From: Pluralibacter sp.
GTDB taxonomy: Bacteria; Pseudomonadota; Gammaproteobacteria; Enterobacterales; Enterobacteriaceae
Length of the DNA: 48,282 nucleotides
Direction of reading: 5' to 3'
Assembly: GCF_019237635.1 (NCBI RefSeq)
Contig: NZ_JAFAGS010000111.1
Location: 1-48,282, forward strand
Shown here: in pieces, positions 8,357-17,845 of the stretch
Position numbering within the stretch: position 1 is the stretch's first letter
Layout: every line of letters begins with the position of its first letter
Notes under the pieces: model-generated
What the model was told of the DNA's origin: nothing
Seen by the model: the letters and a program-made list of their open reading frames with translations, nothing else
The model's database searches: none
Position numbers and translations under genes: made by a program

Positions 8357-10378
8357 GTGAGTGTTCTAGGTTATTTACAAAAAGTCGGCCGCGCCCTTAT
8401 GGTGCCAGTGGCCACGCTGCCTGCCGCAGCCATCCTGATGGGTGTCGGCTACTGGATCGACCCCAACGGCTGGGGTAACTCCAGCGCGCTGGCGGCGTTC
8501 TTCATCAAATCAGGCTCCGCCATTATCGACAACATGTCCGTGTTGTTCGCGATTGGTGTTGCTTATGGTATGTCCAAAGATAAAGACGGTGCAGCTGCGC
8601 TGACCGGTTTTGTGGGTTTCCTGGTATTAACCACTCTCTGCTCGCCAGCAGCGGTGGCGATGATCCAAAAAATCCCGGCGGATCAAGTTCCGGCGGCATT
8701 CGGTAAGATCAGTAACCAGTTCGTGGGTATCCTCGTCGGTATTATCTCTGCGGAACTGTACAACCGCTTTAGCAGCGTTGAGCTGCCGAAGGCGCTGTCG
8801 TTCTTCAGCGGACGTCGTCTGGTGCCGATTCTCACCTCGTTTGTGATGATCGTGGTCGCCTTCATTATGATGTACATCTGGCCGGTGATTTTCGACGGTC
8901 TGGTGAACTTCGGCGAACACATCCAGAAACTGGGTTCTATCGGTGCGGGCGTATACGCGTTCTTCAACCGTCTGCTGATTCCGGTCGGTCTGCACCACGC
9001 GCTGAACTCCGTGTTCTGGTTCGACGTCGCTGGCATTAACGATATTCCTAACTTCCTCGGCGGCGCGCAGTCTATCGAAGCGGGCAAAGCGGTTGTGGGT
9101 ATCACCGGTCGTTATCAGGCGGGCTTCTTCCCGATCATGATGTTCGGTCTGCCGGGTGCGGCGCTGGCGATTTACCACTGCGCGCGTCCGGAAAACAAAG
9201 CGAAAGTGCTGGGTATCATGATGGCGGGCGCCTTTGCAGCCTTCTTCACCGGTATCACCGAGCCGCTGGAATTCTCCTTCATGTTCGTGGCGCCGGTACT
9301 GTACGTGATCCACGCCGTGCTGACGGGTATCTCCGTATTCATCGCGGCAAGCATGCACTGGATTGCGGGCTTCGGCTTCAGCGCCGGTCTGGTGGATATG
9401 GTGCTGTCTTCGCGTAACCCGCTGGCAACCCACTGGTACATGCTGATCCTTCAGGGTCTGGTGTTCTTCGTTATCTACTACGTGGTGTTCCGTTTCACTA
9501 TCACCAAATTCAACCTGATGACCCCGGGTCGCGAGCTGGCAGTTGACGGCAGCGAAGCGGATGGTCAGGACATGAACGTGAGCGGCGCGAAAGAGCAGGA
9601 CGTTTCTGGTCTGGCTCGTCAGTACATCGCGGCAGTTGGCGGTTCTGACAACCTGACCGGTATCGATGCGTGCATCACCCGTCTGCGTCTGAACGTGAAA
9701 GACTCCTCTTTGGTTAACGAAGCGCTGGCAAAACGTCTGGGCGCGTCAGGTGTTATCCGCCTGAACAAAACCAGCGTGCAGATTATCGTCGGCTTCGTTG
9801 CTGAGAAAATTGCTAACGCAATGAAAACCACCGGGCATGTCGCTGCCGCAGAAGCCGCTCCGGCTGCGGCTCCAGCTCAGGCCGCAGTAAAACCGCAGGC
9901 GGTACCGAACGCAGTAACCATCGCCGCGTTGGTTTCTCCGGTAACGGGGGATGTGGTGGCGCTGGAGCAGGTTCCTGATGAAGCGTTCGCCAGCAAAGCG
10001 GTTGGTGACGGTATTGCGGTGAAACCAACGGAGAAAACCGTTGTGTCTCCGGCAGCTGGCACCATCGTTAAAATCTTCAACACCAACCACGCGTTCTGTC
10101 TGGAAACCGAGAAAGGCGCGGAAATCGTTGTCCACATGGGTATCGATACCGTTGCGCTGAACGGCGAGGGCTTCAAACGTCTGGTGGAAGAGGGTGCGGA
10201 AGTGGCGGCAGGTCAGCCGGTTCTGGAAATGGATCTGGACTTCCTGAACGCGAACGCGCGCTCCATGATTAGCCCGGTTGTGTGCAGCAACATCGATGAC
10301 TTCAGCGGCCTGGTGATTAAGGCGCAGGGTCACGTGGTTGCCGGTGTTACACCGCTCTATGAGATTAAAGGCAAGTAA
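8357..10378 (+). CDS. nagE: N-acetylglucosamine-specific PTS EIICBA
   Basis: The product imports and phosphorylates GlcNAc at the inner membrane. The GTG at 8357 is chosen because AAGGGGG ends 6 bases upstream, giving MSVLGYLQK and 673 residues; an ATG at 8324 would add an unsupported 11. The EIIC domain (about 1-390) has multiple membrane segments and the GITEPLEF motif at 299-306. EIIB has phospho-Cys439 (DACITRLRL). An Ala/Pro linker follows at about 492-520, then EIIA with His578 and phospho-His593 (VVHMGID). The EIIA part is very like E. coli NagE, but the EIIC half is not: it has an extra stretch (WIDPNGWG) and differs widely from the E. coli and Klebsiella proteins I recall, which are 648-651 residues. 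Confidence 0.94.
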   Translation: MSVLGYLQKVGRALMVPVATLPAAAILMGVGYWIDPNGWGNSSALAAFFIKSGSAIIDNMSVLFAIGVAYGMSKDKDGAAALTGFVGFLVLTTLCSPAAVAMIQKIPADQVPAAFGKISNQFVGILVGIISAELYNRFSSVELPKALSFFSGRRLVPILTSFVMIVVAFIMMYIWPVIFDGLVNFGEHIQKLGSIGAGVYAFFNRLLIPVGLHHALNSVFWFDVAGINDIPNFLGGAQSIEAGKAVVGITGRYQAGFFPIMMFGLPGAALAIYHCARPENKAKVLGIMMAGAFAAFFTGITEPLEFSFMFVAPVLYVIHAVLTGISVFIAASMHWIAGFGFSAGLVDMVLSSRNPLATHWYMLILQGLVFFVIYYVVFRFTITKFNLMTPGRELAVDGSEADGQDMNVSGAKEQDVSGLARQYIAAVGGSDNLTGIDACITRLRLNVKDSSLVNEALAKRLGASGVIRLNKTSVQIIVGFVAEKIANAMKTTGHVAAAEAAPAAAPAQAAVKPQAVPNAVTIAALVSPVTGDVVALEQVPDEAFASKAVGDGIAVKPTEKTVVSPAAGTIVKIFNTNHAFCLETEKGAEIVVHMGIDTVALNGEGFKRLVEEGAEVAAGQPVLEMDLDFLNANARSMISPVVCSNIDDFSGLVIKAQGHVVAGVTPLYEIKGK

Positions 10379-10404
10379 GTGCTCCTGAGTAAGCGTTAAG
10401 CCTT

Positions 10405-10438
10405 AAGCGGCGGGGGATATCCTCCGCCGCTTTTTTTT
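10405..10438 (+). terminator. Intrinsic terminator after nagE
   Basis: A GC-rich stem (GCGGCGG.../...CCGCCGC) is followed by eight T residues, starting about 26 bases after the nagE stop. Confidence 0.9.
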
Positions 10439-10558
10439 ATAGCGAATGCCCTCATTATTTTCTTTCAGTAGTTATTTTGCGTAACTAAGGGTTGTCAGTC
10501 GGTCCGGCTTATAAGATCATGTTGCGTTATACGTTGTTTACGCCTTGAGGAATGCACG

Positions 10559-12226
10559 ATGAGTGAGGCAGAAGCCCGCCCGAGTAACTTTATTCGTCAG
10601 ATAATCGATGAAGATCTGGCCAGTGGTAAGCACACCACAGTCCATACGCGTTTTCCGCCTGAGCCGAACGGTTATCTGCACATCGGCCACGCGAAATCTA
10701 TCTGCCTGAACTTTGGTATCGCACAGGATTACCAGGGCCAGTGCAACCTGCGTTTCGATGACACCAATCCGGCAAAAGAAGACATCGAGTACGTAGAGTC
10801 GATTAAACACGACGTACAGTGGTTAGGTTTCCAGTGGGCAGGGGATATTTGCTATTCGTCTGACTATTTTGACAAGCTGTATCAGTACGCCGTCGAGCTC
10901 ATCAACAAAGGTCTGGCCTATGTTGACGAACTGTCTGCGGACGAAATCCGCGAATACCGCGGTACGCTGACAGCGCCTGGCAAAAACAGCCCATACCGCG
11001 ATCGCAGCGTGGAAGAGAACCTCGCGCTGTTCGAAAAAATGCGCGCAGGGGATTTTGAAGAAGGTAAAGCCTGTCTGCGTGCGAAAATCGATATGGCTTC
11101 ACCGTTTATCGTGATGCGCGACCCGGTGCTGTACCGTATTAAATTTGCGGAACACCACCAGACCGGCAACAAGTGGTGCATCTACCCGATGTACGATTTC
11201 ACCCACTGCATCAGCGATGCGCTGGAAGGTATCACCCACTCGCTGTGTACGCTGGAATTCCAGGATAACCGTCGTCTGTACGACTGGGTGCTGGACAACA
11301 TCACCATCCCGGTTCACCCGCGCCAGTACGAATTCTCGCGCCTGAATCTGGAATACACCGTGATGTCCAAGCGTAAGCTGAACCAGTTGGTTACGGACAA
11401 GCATGTTGAAGGTTGGGACGACCCGCGCATGCCGACCATTTCCGGTCTGCGTCGCCGCGGCTATACCGCCGCCGCGATTCGTGAGTTCTGCAAACGTATC
11501 GGCGTGACAAAACAGGACAACACCATTGAGATGGCGTCGCTGGAGTCCTGCATTCGTGAAGACCTTAACGACAACGCGCCGCGCGCAATGGCCGTTATCG
11601 ACCCGGTTAAGCTGGTTATCGAAAACTACCCGCAGGGCGAAAGTGAGCGGGTGGCGATGCCGAACCATCCGAACAAACCGGAAATGGGCAGCCGTGATGT
11701 GCCGTTCAGTGGCGAGATCTGGATCGATCGTGCGGATTTCCGCGAAGAAGCCAACAAACAGTACAAACGTCTGGTGCTGGGTAAAGAAGTTCGTCTGCGT
11801 AATGCGTACGTGATTAAGGCCGAGCGCGTTGAGAAAGATGCGGCGGGCAACATTACCACCATTTTCTGCAGCTACGATGCGGATACCCTGAGCAAAGACC
11901 CGGCGGATGGCCGCAAGGTGAAAGGCGTTATTCACTGGGTGAGCGCCGCGCACGCGCTGCCGATTGAAATCCGTCTTTACGATCGCCTGTTCAGCGTTCC
12001 AAACCCGGGGGCGGCGGAGGATTTCCTGGCGACCATCAACCCGGAGTCGCTGGTTATCCGCCAGGGCTACGCTGAGCCTTCGCTGAACGCGGCTGAAGCG
12101 GGTAAAGCGTACCAGTTTGAGCGTGAGGGTTATTTCTGCCTCGACAGCCGCTACGCGACCGCAGAGAAGCTGGTGTTTAACCGCACCGTCGGCCTGCGTG
12201 ACACCTGGGCGAAAATCGGCGAGTAA
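10559..12226 (+). CDS. glnS: Glutaminyl-tRNA synthetase
   Basis: The product charges tRNA-Gln; four of its substrates are encoded 9 kb upstream. A class I synthetase of 555 residues (E. coli 554). The Rossmann domain has the HIGH signature in [15 protein letters not shown] (about 33-47) and the KMSKS-equivalent VMSKRKL (about 268-274), followed by the beta-barrel anticodon-binding domains. It has its own 180-bp upstream region after the nagE terminator and ends before a strong terminator. The start ATG follows GAGGAATGC. Confidence 0.98.
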   Translation: MSEAEARPSNFIRQIIDEDLASGKHTTVHTRFPPEPNGYLHIGHAKSICLNFGIAQDYQGQCNLRFDDTNPAKEDIEYVESIKHDVQWLGFQWAGDICYSSDYFDKLYQYAVELINKGLAYVDELSADEIREYRGTLTAPGKNSPYRDRSVEENLALFEKMRAGDFEEGKACLRAKIDMASPFIVMRDPVLYRIKFAEHHQTGNKWCIYPMYDFTHCISDALEGITHSLCTLEFQDNRRLYDWVLDNITIPVHPRQYEFSRLNLEYTVMSKRKLNQLVTDKHVEGWDDPRMPTISGLRRRGYTAAAIREFCKRIGVTKQDNTIEMASLESCIREDLNDNAPRAMAVIDPVKLVIENYPQGESERVAMPNHPNKPEMGSRDVPFSGEIWIDRADFREEANKQYKRLVLGKEVRLRNAYVIKAERVEKDAAGNITTIFCSYDADTLSKDPADGRKVKGVIHWVSAAHALPIEIRLYDRLFSVPNPGAAEDFLATINPESLVIRQGYAEPSLNAAEAGKAYQFEREGYFCLDSRYATAEKLVFNRTVGLRDTWAKIGE

Positions 12227-12249
12227 CGCGCCGTAGCATGAGAATACAG

Positions 12250-12274
12250 GCGCTGCTTCGGCAGCGCTTTTTTT
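12250..12274 (+). terminator. Intrinsic terminator after glnS
   Basis: The stem GCGCTGC-TTCG-GCAGCGC with a stable tetraloop is followed by seven T residues, 23 bases after the glnS stop. Confidence 0.92.
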
Positions 12275-12626
12275 ATGACATTTTCGCGTAGCGAAATAAT
12301 ACCCTCATCGTATTACCTGACCTTTCTGTCGACTGTTACATTTGCAGAGTTTTATTTTCCTCTCTAACCGTTGCAGGCTGTGGTTTGTGACGCCATCCTC
12401 TTTCATTGATGTTTGTAACAAAACGAAATCAAATATGTGCGCCTTGTCATACTCTTGCGTTTTTGTGCGGAAAAAGGATTGATAATTCGCGTCGCGAAAA
12501 ATAGTCTGTTCACAGTAGCATTCGGAAGGTTATTGATTCGCTGCTTTTATTTGTCAGTTTTTTATTTTTAATCGCTGTTTGCCCTTTTGCATCCAGCGTT
12601 TTTTAAAAGTCAAAGAGGATATACAC
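12275..12626 (+). promoter_or_regulatory. Long upstream region of chiP
   Basis: About 350 bp hold no gene I can support. The stretch is AT-rich and contains the chiP promoter region and the untranslated leader ending in the ChiX pairing site. I cannot assign a -10/-35 pair or a NagC box with confidence. Confidence 0.5.
12609..12619 (+). promoter_or_regulatory. ChiX small-RNA pairing site over the chiP ribosome-binding site
   Basis: GTCAAAGAGGA is the exact complement of the TCCTCTTTGAC segment of the enterobacterial sRNA ChiX (MicM), recalled from E. coli. It contains the AGAGGA ribosome site 7 bases before the chiP ATG. In E. coli and Salmonella, ChiX silences chiP here until chitosugars induce a decoy RNA. 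Confidence 0.8.
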
Positions 12627-14030
12627 ATGCGTACGTTCAGTGGCAAACGTAGTACGCTGGCGCTGGCTATTGCCGGCGTCACCGCGATGTCGGGTTGGAT
12701 TGCAGTTCCGCAGGCCAGCGCGGCAGGATTTATCGATGATTCAAGTTTAACGGGCGGTATCTATTACTGGCAGCGTGAACGTGACCGTAAAGATGTCACC
12801 GACGGGGATCAGTACAAAACCAACCTTTCGCATTCCACCTGGAACGCCAACCTCGATTTCCAGTCCGGTTATGCCGCTGACATGTTCGGTATTGATATTG
12901 CCGCGTTCACCGCCATTGAAATGGCGGAGTCTGCCGAAAGCGGACACCCGAACGAAATTGCCTTCTCCTCCAGCAATAAAGCGTACGACGAAGATTACTC
13001 CGGCGATAAGAGCGGGATCAGCCTGTATAAAGCGGCGGCGAAATTTAAGTACGGCCCAACCTGGGCTCGCGCGGGTTATATCCAGCCGACCGGACAAACG
13101 CTGTTAGCGCCGCACTGGAGCTTTATGCCAGGTACCTATCAGGGCGCCGAAGCCGGGGCCAACTTTGACTACGGCGATAACGGGGCGTTGAGCTTCTCCT
13201 ATATGTGGACCAACCAGTATAAAGCGCCGTGGCATATCGAAATGGATGGCTTCTATCAGAACGATAAGAAGACCAAGGTCGATTATCTGCACTCGATTGG
13301 CGGGAAGTATGATTTCAAAAATAACTTTGTGCTGGAAGCCGCCTTCGGTCAGGCTCAGGGCTACATCGATCAGTACTTTACCAAAGCCAGCTATAAATTC
13401 GATATTGCTGGCACGCCGCTGACCACCAGCTATCAGTTCTACGGCACCCGCGACAAAGTCAGTAACGGCGGTATCAACGATATTTATGACGGCACCGCAT
13501 GGCTGCAGGCGCTGACCTTCGGCTACAAAGTGGCTGATGTTGTCGACCTGCGACTGGAAGGGACCTGGGTTAAGGCTGAGGGGCAGCAGGGCTACTTCCT
13601 GCAGCGTATGACGCCGACCTACGCGTCCTCAAACGGTCGACTGGATATCTGGTGGGATAACCGCTCAGACTTCAACGCCAACGGTGAAAAAGCGGTGTTC
13701 TTCGGCGCGATGTATGACCTGAAAAACTGGGACATGCCGGGTTGGGCCGTGGGCGCATCCTACGTCTACGCATGGGATGCGAAGGCGGGCAAAATGGCGA
13801 CGCCAGACGCTTACTACGACCCGAACTATCGCCTGACCGAATCGTCCTACAGCCTGGACGCTCTGTACACCGTTCAGGAAGGCCGCGCGAAAGGAACGCT
13901 GTTCAAGCTGCATTTCACTCAATACGACAACCACTCCGATATCCCGAGCTGGAGCGGCGGTTACGGCAACATCTTCCAGGATGAACGTGACGTGAAGTTC
14001 ATGGTTATCGCACCGTTCACCATTTTCTGA
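12627..14030 (+). CDS. chiP: Chitoporin ChiP (OprD-family outer-membrane channel)
   Basis: The product is an outer-membrane porin for chito-oligosaccharides; E. coli ChiP was formerly YbfM. It is 467 residues with an N-terminal signal peptide ending ASA|AGF (about residue 34) and aromatic-rich beta strands through to the terminal Phe (APFTIF), typical of Bam-assembled barrels. The ATG at 12627 is used because AAAGAGGAT precedes it; an in-frame ATG 48 bases earlier lacks one and would displace the signal peptide. It is followed at 48 bp by chiQ. Its location near the nag genes matches its role in feeding GlcNAc metabolism. Confidence 0.95.
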   Translation: MRTFSGKRSTLALAIAGVTAMSGWIAVPQASAAGFIDDSSLTGGIYYWQRERDRKDVTDGDQYKTNLSHSTWNANLDFQSGYAADMFGIDIAAFTAIEMAESAESGHPNEIAFSSSNKAYDEDYSGDKSGISLYKAAAKFKYGPTWARAGYIQPTGQTLLAPHWSFMPGTYQGAEAGANFDYGDNGALSFSYMWTNQYKAPWHIEMDGFYQNDKKTKVDYLHSIGGKYDFKNNFVLEAAFGQAQGYIDQYFTKASYKFDIAGTPLTTSYQFYGTRDKVSNGGINDIYDGTAWLQALTFGYKVADVVDLRLEGTWVKAEGQQGYFLQRMTPTYASSNGRLDIWWDNRSDFNANGEKAVFFGAMYDLKNWDMPGWAVGASYVYAWDAKAGKMATPDAYYDPNYRLTESSYSLDALYTVQEGRAKGTLFKLHFTQYDNHSDIPSWSGGYGNIFQDERDVKFMVIAPFTIF

Positions 14031-14078
14031 TGCCAGACGCGGCGGGGTTATCCCGCTGCATAACATTGAGGTCGCACT

Positions 14079-14411
14079 ATGAAGAAAGTAATGCTGGTCG
14101 CCATCATGGCATCCGGGTTGGTCGCCTGCGCACAGCCGCCTGCGCCAAAGGAAGATTCAAAACTGAAGGACGCCTACAGCGCCTGTATTAATACCGCGGA
14201 AGGCAACCCTGACAAAATCCAGGCCTGCCAGAGCGTGCTGAATGTCATGAAGCAGGAGAAACAGCACGAGCAGTTCGCGAATCAGGAGAGCGTGCGCGTG
14301 CTGGATTATCAGAACTGCCTTCAGGCTACGCGTACGGGCAATGATCAGGCGGTTAAAGCGCGTTGCGATAAAATCTGGAAGGAAATTCGCAGCAACAATA
14401 CAACGCAATAA
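14079..14411 (+). CDS. chiQ: ChiQ lipoprotein
   Basis: A 110-residue lipoprotein co-transcribed with chiP. The signal peptide ends in the lipobox LVAC with Cys17; position +2 is Ala, which would send it to the outer membrane. The mature part is hydrophilic and helical, with several Cys residues (SACINTAEG, ACQSVLN, NCLQA, ARCDKIW). Its function is unknown; the link to chitosugar uptake rests on the operon. It ends at the shared terminator with fur. Confidence 0.9.
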   Translation: MKKVMLVAIMASGLVACAQPPAPKEDSKLKDAYSACINTAEGNPDKIQACQSVLNVMKQEKQHEQFANQESVRVLDYQNCLQATRTGNDQAVKARCDKIWKEIRSNNTTQ

Positions 14412-14436
14412 TGTTTTATCTTCTGTTGATGCCAGT

Positions 14437-14467
14437 AAAAAAGCCAACCGTCAGGTTGGCTTTTTTG
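14437..14467. terminator. Bidirectional terminator between chiQ and fur
   Basis: The stem AGCCAACC/GGTTGGCT with a GTCA loop is flanked by an A run on the left and a T run on the right, so it can serve chiPQ on the plus strand and fur on the minus strand. Confidence 0.9.
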
Positions 14468-14479
14468 ATCAGCGGAAGA

Positions 14480-14932
14480 TTATTTTTCGACGCCGTCGTG
14501 TGCGTGCTCGTTTTCACGGCAGTCGCCTTCAGCGCAGTGACCGTACAGGTACAGGCTGTGGTTGGTCAGGCGGATGCCGTGTTTTGCGGCAATTTCACGC
14601 TGACGCGCTTCGATAGACTCATCGCTAAATTCGATCACTTTGCCGCAGTCGAGGCAGATCAGGTGATCGTGGTGATGCTGCTGCGTCAGTTCAAAAACGG
14701 ATTTACCGCCTTCAAAATTATGACGGGTCACGATGCCGGCGTCGTCAAACTGGTTCAGCACGCGGTAAACCGTTGCCAGACCAATTTCTTCGCCCATATC
14801 AATAAGGCGTTTATATAAGTCTTCCGCACTGACATGGTGGTTATCCGGCTCTTGCAGCACTTCCAGAATTTTCAAGCGAGGAAGCGTGACTTTCAGGCCG
14901 GCCTTCTTTAATGCGGTATTGTTGTCAGTCAT
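14480..14932 (-). CDS. fur: Ferric uptake regulator Fur
   Basis: The Fe(II)-dependent repressor of iron acquisition, 150 residues (E. coli 148). The N-terminal winged helix (about 1-83) includes the recognition segment GLATVYRVLNQF. The metal/dimer domain has the HHHDH cluster (86-90), Cys93/Cys96 of the structural zinc site, and Cys133/Cys138. The ATG overlaps the stop of the tiny upstream frame uof (ATGA), so its translation is probably coupled to it. A Fur-box-like element lies about 65-80 bp upstream of the start. Confidence 0.98.
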   Translation of the reverse strand: MTDNNTALKKAGLKVTLPRLKILEVLQEPDNHHVSAEDLYKRLIDMGEEIGLATVYRVLNQFDDAGIVTRHNFEGGKSVFELTQQHHHDHLICLDCGKVIEFSDESIEARQREIAAKHGIRLTNHSLYLYGHCAEGDCRENEHAHDGVEK

Positions 14933-15009
14933 GCGGAATCTGTCCTGTTGCTAAAGGCTTCCCTCGGGGAAGTATCACATAAGAGTGTAATCAGGATAAT
15001 GCGTCTCAT
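14929..15009 (-). CDS. uof: Uof, coupled leader frame upstream of fur
   Basis: A 26-codon frame beginning MRRIILITLLCDTSP and ending in TGA that overlaps the fur ATG by ATGA. In E. coli the homologous uof controls fur: the sRNA RyhB blocks uof translation and thereby lowers fur through translational coupling (Vecerek et al., from memory). Reading frame, start and overlap are seen directly; the regulation is carried over from E. coli. The peptide itself probably has no function. Confidence 0.82.
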   Translation of the reverse strand: MRRIILITLLCDTSPREAFSNRTDSA

Positions 15010-15013
15010 TATA
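14995..15013 (-). promoter_or_regulatory. Fur-box-like operator for fur autoregulation
   Basis: GATAATG-CGTCT-CATTATA matches 14 of 19 positions of the Fur consensus, with both outer heptamers nearly perfect. It covers the uof start codon. This matches the operator described for the E. coli fur gene. Confidence 0.65.
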
Positions 15014-15187
15014 GAACTGCCATGTCTAAATGAAAACCACAACTCCTGAGCAAAGTCTGCTTTTAAAAACGAGGCATCATCTGCAAAGCGAAACATCTGT
15101 CCTCGTCAAATCAACGGTTATTGTACAGATCTACGCTGGAAAGTTAAAAAATTGTAGCGATTATTTTGATTGCTTTTATCTATTAAT

Positions 15188-15213
15188 GCGGCACAACTTA
15201 ATCGTTGTGCCGC
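15188..15213 (-). terminator. Hairpin just downstream of fldA
   Basis: The perfect 10-bp stem GCGGCACAAC/GTTGTGCCGC with a 6-base loop lies 8 bases after the fldA stop. The following minus-strand sequence ATTAATAG is AT-rich but has no real T run, so it may only partly end fldA transcripts and allow read-through into uof-fur. Confidence 0.6.
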
Positions 15214-15220
15214 TATAAGA

Positions 15221-15751
15221 TCAGGCATTCTTAATCGCTTCCAGATGCAGCTCTTCTGCAATCTGCTTAACCCATTTTTCAACGCGCTCTGCGGTCAGTT
15301 CCGGCTGGCGGTCTTCATCAATCGCCAGACCGACGAAGTGATCGTCATCGGCAAGGCCTTTAGAGGCTTCGAAGTGGTAGCCTGCCGTCGGCCAGTGGCC
15401 AACGATTGCGGCGCCGCGCGGCTCAATGATGTCGCGAATGGTGCCCAGCGCGTCGCAGAAGTATTCAGCGTAGTCTTCCTGATCGCCACAGCCAAACAGG
15501 GCAACCAGCTTGCCGTTGAAGTCGATATCTTCAAGCGTCGGGAAGAAGTCGTCCCAGTCGCACTGCGCTTCGCCGTAGTACCAGGTTGGGATACCCAGCA
15601 GCAGAATGTCGAAACCTTCGAGGTCTTCTTTGCTGCTTTTGGCAATGTCATGCACCTCAGCAACATCTTTACCCAGCTGCTTCTGAATCATTTTTGCGAT
15701 ATTTTCGGTGTTGCCGGTATCGCTGCCAAAAAAAATGCCTACGATTGCCAT
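15221..15751 (-). CDS. fldA: Flavodoxin 1
   Basis: An FMN electron carrier of 176 residues. The N-terminal phosphate loop GSDTGNTEN (9-17) and the FMN-stacking residues in PTWYYGEAQ (Trp57) and [11 protein letters not shown] (Tyr94) are in place. FldA supplies electrons to enzymes such as MetH reactivation, BioB, pyruvate formate-lyase activase and isoprenoid IspG/IspH in E. coli. The start MAIVGIFFG at 15751 is chosen over an upstream GC-rich reading because it is the family N-terminus. fldA precedes uof-fur on the same strand, as in E. coli, where some fur transcripts start at fldA. Confidence 0.97.
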   Translation of the reverse strand: MAIVGIFFGSDTGNTENIAKMIQKQLGKDVAEVHDIAKSSKEDLEGFDILLLGIPTWYYGEAQCDWDDFFPTLEDIDFNGKLVALFGCGDQEDYAEYFCDALGTIRDIIEPRGAAIVGHWPTAGYHFEASKGLADDDHFVGLAIDEDRQPELTAERVEKWVKQIAEELHLEAIKNA

Positions 15752-15900
15752 GAGTAAAATAACCTCTTGAAACGTCTTGAAATGGTGGTGGCATGATGCC
15801 CACAGATAAGGGCAATAATAGCAGGAGCAGCGGTGCGCGAAAACCGCTATCGCGCCGTACTGCACTCTCTGCTACATGAAAATGTTATTTTTGCGGATTT

Positions 15901-16194
15901 TCAGACAATCCCCTGGCCGCGCAGGGTAGCCAGTTGCTGCATCAGCATCTCTTCAATCAGTTCGCTGCGGCTCATATTTCGGGCGTCGGCCAGCTCATTG
16001 AGCGCATCGACAGCGTCGCTGTTCAGCTTCAGCTCGACACGTTTCAGGCCGCGGACCTTATCGCGTTTTAGCTGATTGCGCTTGTTAATGCGCAACTGTT
16101 CATCGCGCGAGAGCGGACTGGTTTTGGGTCTTCCCGGGCGACGCTCATTTGCGAACAAATCTAATGTCGTACGGTCCGTTTGTTCTTTTGCCAT
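15901..16194 (-). CDS. ybfE: YbfE family protein, LexA-regulated in E. coli
   Basis: A 97-residue basic protein. The N-terminal region is rich in Arg/Lys (ERRPGRPKTSPLSRDEQLR). The C-terminal half, VELKLNSDAVDALNELADARNMSR split around a ribbon and helix, looks like a ribbon-helix-helix DNA-binding fold. Its function is unknown; in E. coli it belongs to the SOS regulon. A degenerate LexA-box-like sequence lies about 110 bp upstream at 16311-16330. Confidence 0.88.
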   Translation of the reverse strand: MAKEQTDRTTLDLFANERRPGRPKTSPLSRDEQLRINKRNQLKRDKVRGLKRVELKLNSDAVDALNELADARNMSRSELIEEMLMQQLATLRGQGIV

Positions 16195-16324
16195 GATTCA
16201 GAGTGACTTCGGGGAAACAAGCCGCCGGAATACCCTCCGGCGTAGATAGCGCGCAATCATACATCACGGAGTCCGGCGCGCCAACGCCGACGGGCATTAT
16301 GGCGCGCGGTCGCTCGGTTTTTAA

Positions 16325-17089
16325 TCACTCAGCCAGATAACGGCGGATGGCGCGCAGAACGGCGTCCGGTTTTTCCGCATGCACCCAGTGACCGGCCCCG
16401 GCAATGACGTGGGCTCGCGCCTGCGGGAATTGCGCCAGCAGCGGCTGCCGGTAGGCCTCCGTCACGTACGGCGAGTTGCCGCCAGGAATAAAGAGCGCGG
16501 GCTTATCCCACGGGCGAATAGGCTCCCAGCCGACGATATGCGGATACTGATCCCACAGTACCGGCACGTTGAAACGCCATTCGCCGTCGATAAAGGATTT
16601 CAGCAGAAACTGGATCACGCCTTCTTCATGCAGGTGTTCGCGCATCACGGCGGCGGCCTGCTGGCGAGAGGTCGCTCCGGCGTCGGTGACCGCGTTGATG
16701 GCGGCAAAGATCTCATCGTGACGGCGCACCTGGTAATCCACCGGCGCGATATCGAGAGCCACCAGTTTGTCGATACGCTCAGGGGCGAGGGCGGTTAAAG
16801 CCATCACCGCTTTACCGCCCATGGAGTGGCCAACCAGTGTGGCTTTTTCAATCTGTAGCGCGTCCAGGGTGTCGAGCAGGTCCTGGGCCATTGCCGCATA
16901 CGTCATTTCGGGGACGCGCGGCGAAAGGCCGTGATTACGCATGTCCACCTGTACGATGTCGTGGTCGGTGACCAGAGAGCGGGCGAGGATGCCTAAGTTA
17001 TCCAGGCTGCCAAACAGGCCGTGGACGAGGACGATGGGTGAATGAGTGTGCAGGTTTTGTGCAGTTAGCGCTCGGCTATTCAATTTCAT
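16325..17089 (-). CDS. ybfF: YbfF esterase (alpha/beta hydrolase)
   Basis: A 254-residue alpha/beta hydrolase. The oxyanion region LVHGLFGS (21-28), the nucleophile elbow GHSMGG with Ser89, and the C-terminal GAGHWVHAEKP supplying the catalytic His are visible. E. coli YbfF hydrolyses short acyl-CoA and ester substrates in vitro; the physiological substrate is unknown. The start MKLNSRALT is chosen because 33 extra upstream residues read through the promoter region shared with divergent seqA. Confidence 0.93.
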   Translation of the reverse strand: MKLNSRALTAQNLHTHSPIVLVHGLFGSLDNLGILARSLVTDHDIVQVDMRNHGLSPRVPEMTYAAMAQDLLDTLDALQIEKATLVGHSMGGKAVMALTALAPERIDKLVALDIAPVDYQVRRHDEIFAAINAVTDAGATSRQQAAAVMREHLHEEGVIQFLLKSFIDGEWRFNVPVLWDQYPHIVGWEPIRPWDKPALFIPGGNSPYVTEAYRQPLLAQFPQARAHVIAGAGHWVHAEKPDAVLRAIRRYLAE

Positions 17090-17272
17090 GGCAAAGTTCT
17101 TTTTTTCGCTCTGTCGGGTTAGGGTATTATGTTGAACATTCTGCCGCCCGGCTGCAACACCAGGAAGTATTCCTGAAATTGCCGCCACCCTGGTTTGACG
17201 CTATCCGCTGTTGGGATTTGACCTTATAATCCCAGCGACTTGTATTCAGAAAAGATATCGTACTGGATTAAG

Positions 17273-17818
17273 ATGAAAACGATCGAAGTTGATGATGAGC
17301 TCTATCGCTATATTGCCAGCCACACCCTGCACATTGGCGAGAGCGCATCCGACATTTTACGGCGCATGCTGAAATTTTCCGCCGTCTCCCAGCCAGCCGC
17401 TACCGTCGTTAAAGAGTCCCCCGCTGCCGCACCTGCGCCTGTTGCGGCAGTGAAAGCGGCGACGACGCCGAGAGATAAGGTTCGCGCTATGCGTGAGCTG
17501 CTGCTTTCTGATGAATACGCCGAACAGAAAAAAGCGGTGAACCGCTTTATGCTGGTGCTGACTACACTCTACTCACTGGATGGCAAAACGTTTGCTGAAG
17601 CGACGGAGTCTCTGCATGGCCGTACCCGCGTCTATTTCGCGGCCGATGAGCAAACGCTGCTGAAAAACGGTAACCAGACCAAACCCAAACAGGTGCCAGA
17701 AACCCCGTACTGGGTGATCACCAACACGAACACCGGTCGTAAATGCAGCATGATTGAACACATCATGCAATCAATGCAGTTCCCTGCGGAATTAATTGAA
17801 AAGGTTTGCGGCACAATC
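17273..17818 (+). CDS. seqA: SeqA, negative modulator of replication initiation
   Basis: The product binds hemimethylated GATC sites and sequesters oriC after initiation. 181-182 residues; the reading ends with TAA at 17819-17821. The N-terminal oligomerisation segment MKTIEVDDELYRYIASHT is followed by a flexible Ala/Pro linker (about 50-75) and the C-terminal DNA-binding domain with NTNTGRKCSMIEHIM. It is divergent from ybfF and lies 24 bp before pgm, the conserved seqA-pgm operon. Confidence 0.97.
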
Positions 17819-17845
17819 TAACCCTTGCATGAGAAGGACCAGGCA

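Noticed and set aside
8627-9433. A 268-codon minus-strand frame antisense to nagE and similar frames opposite glnS.
   Set aside because: These are shadow frames in GC-rich coding DNA; the plus-strand genes have complete domains and motifs.
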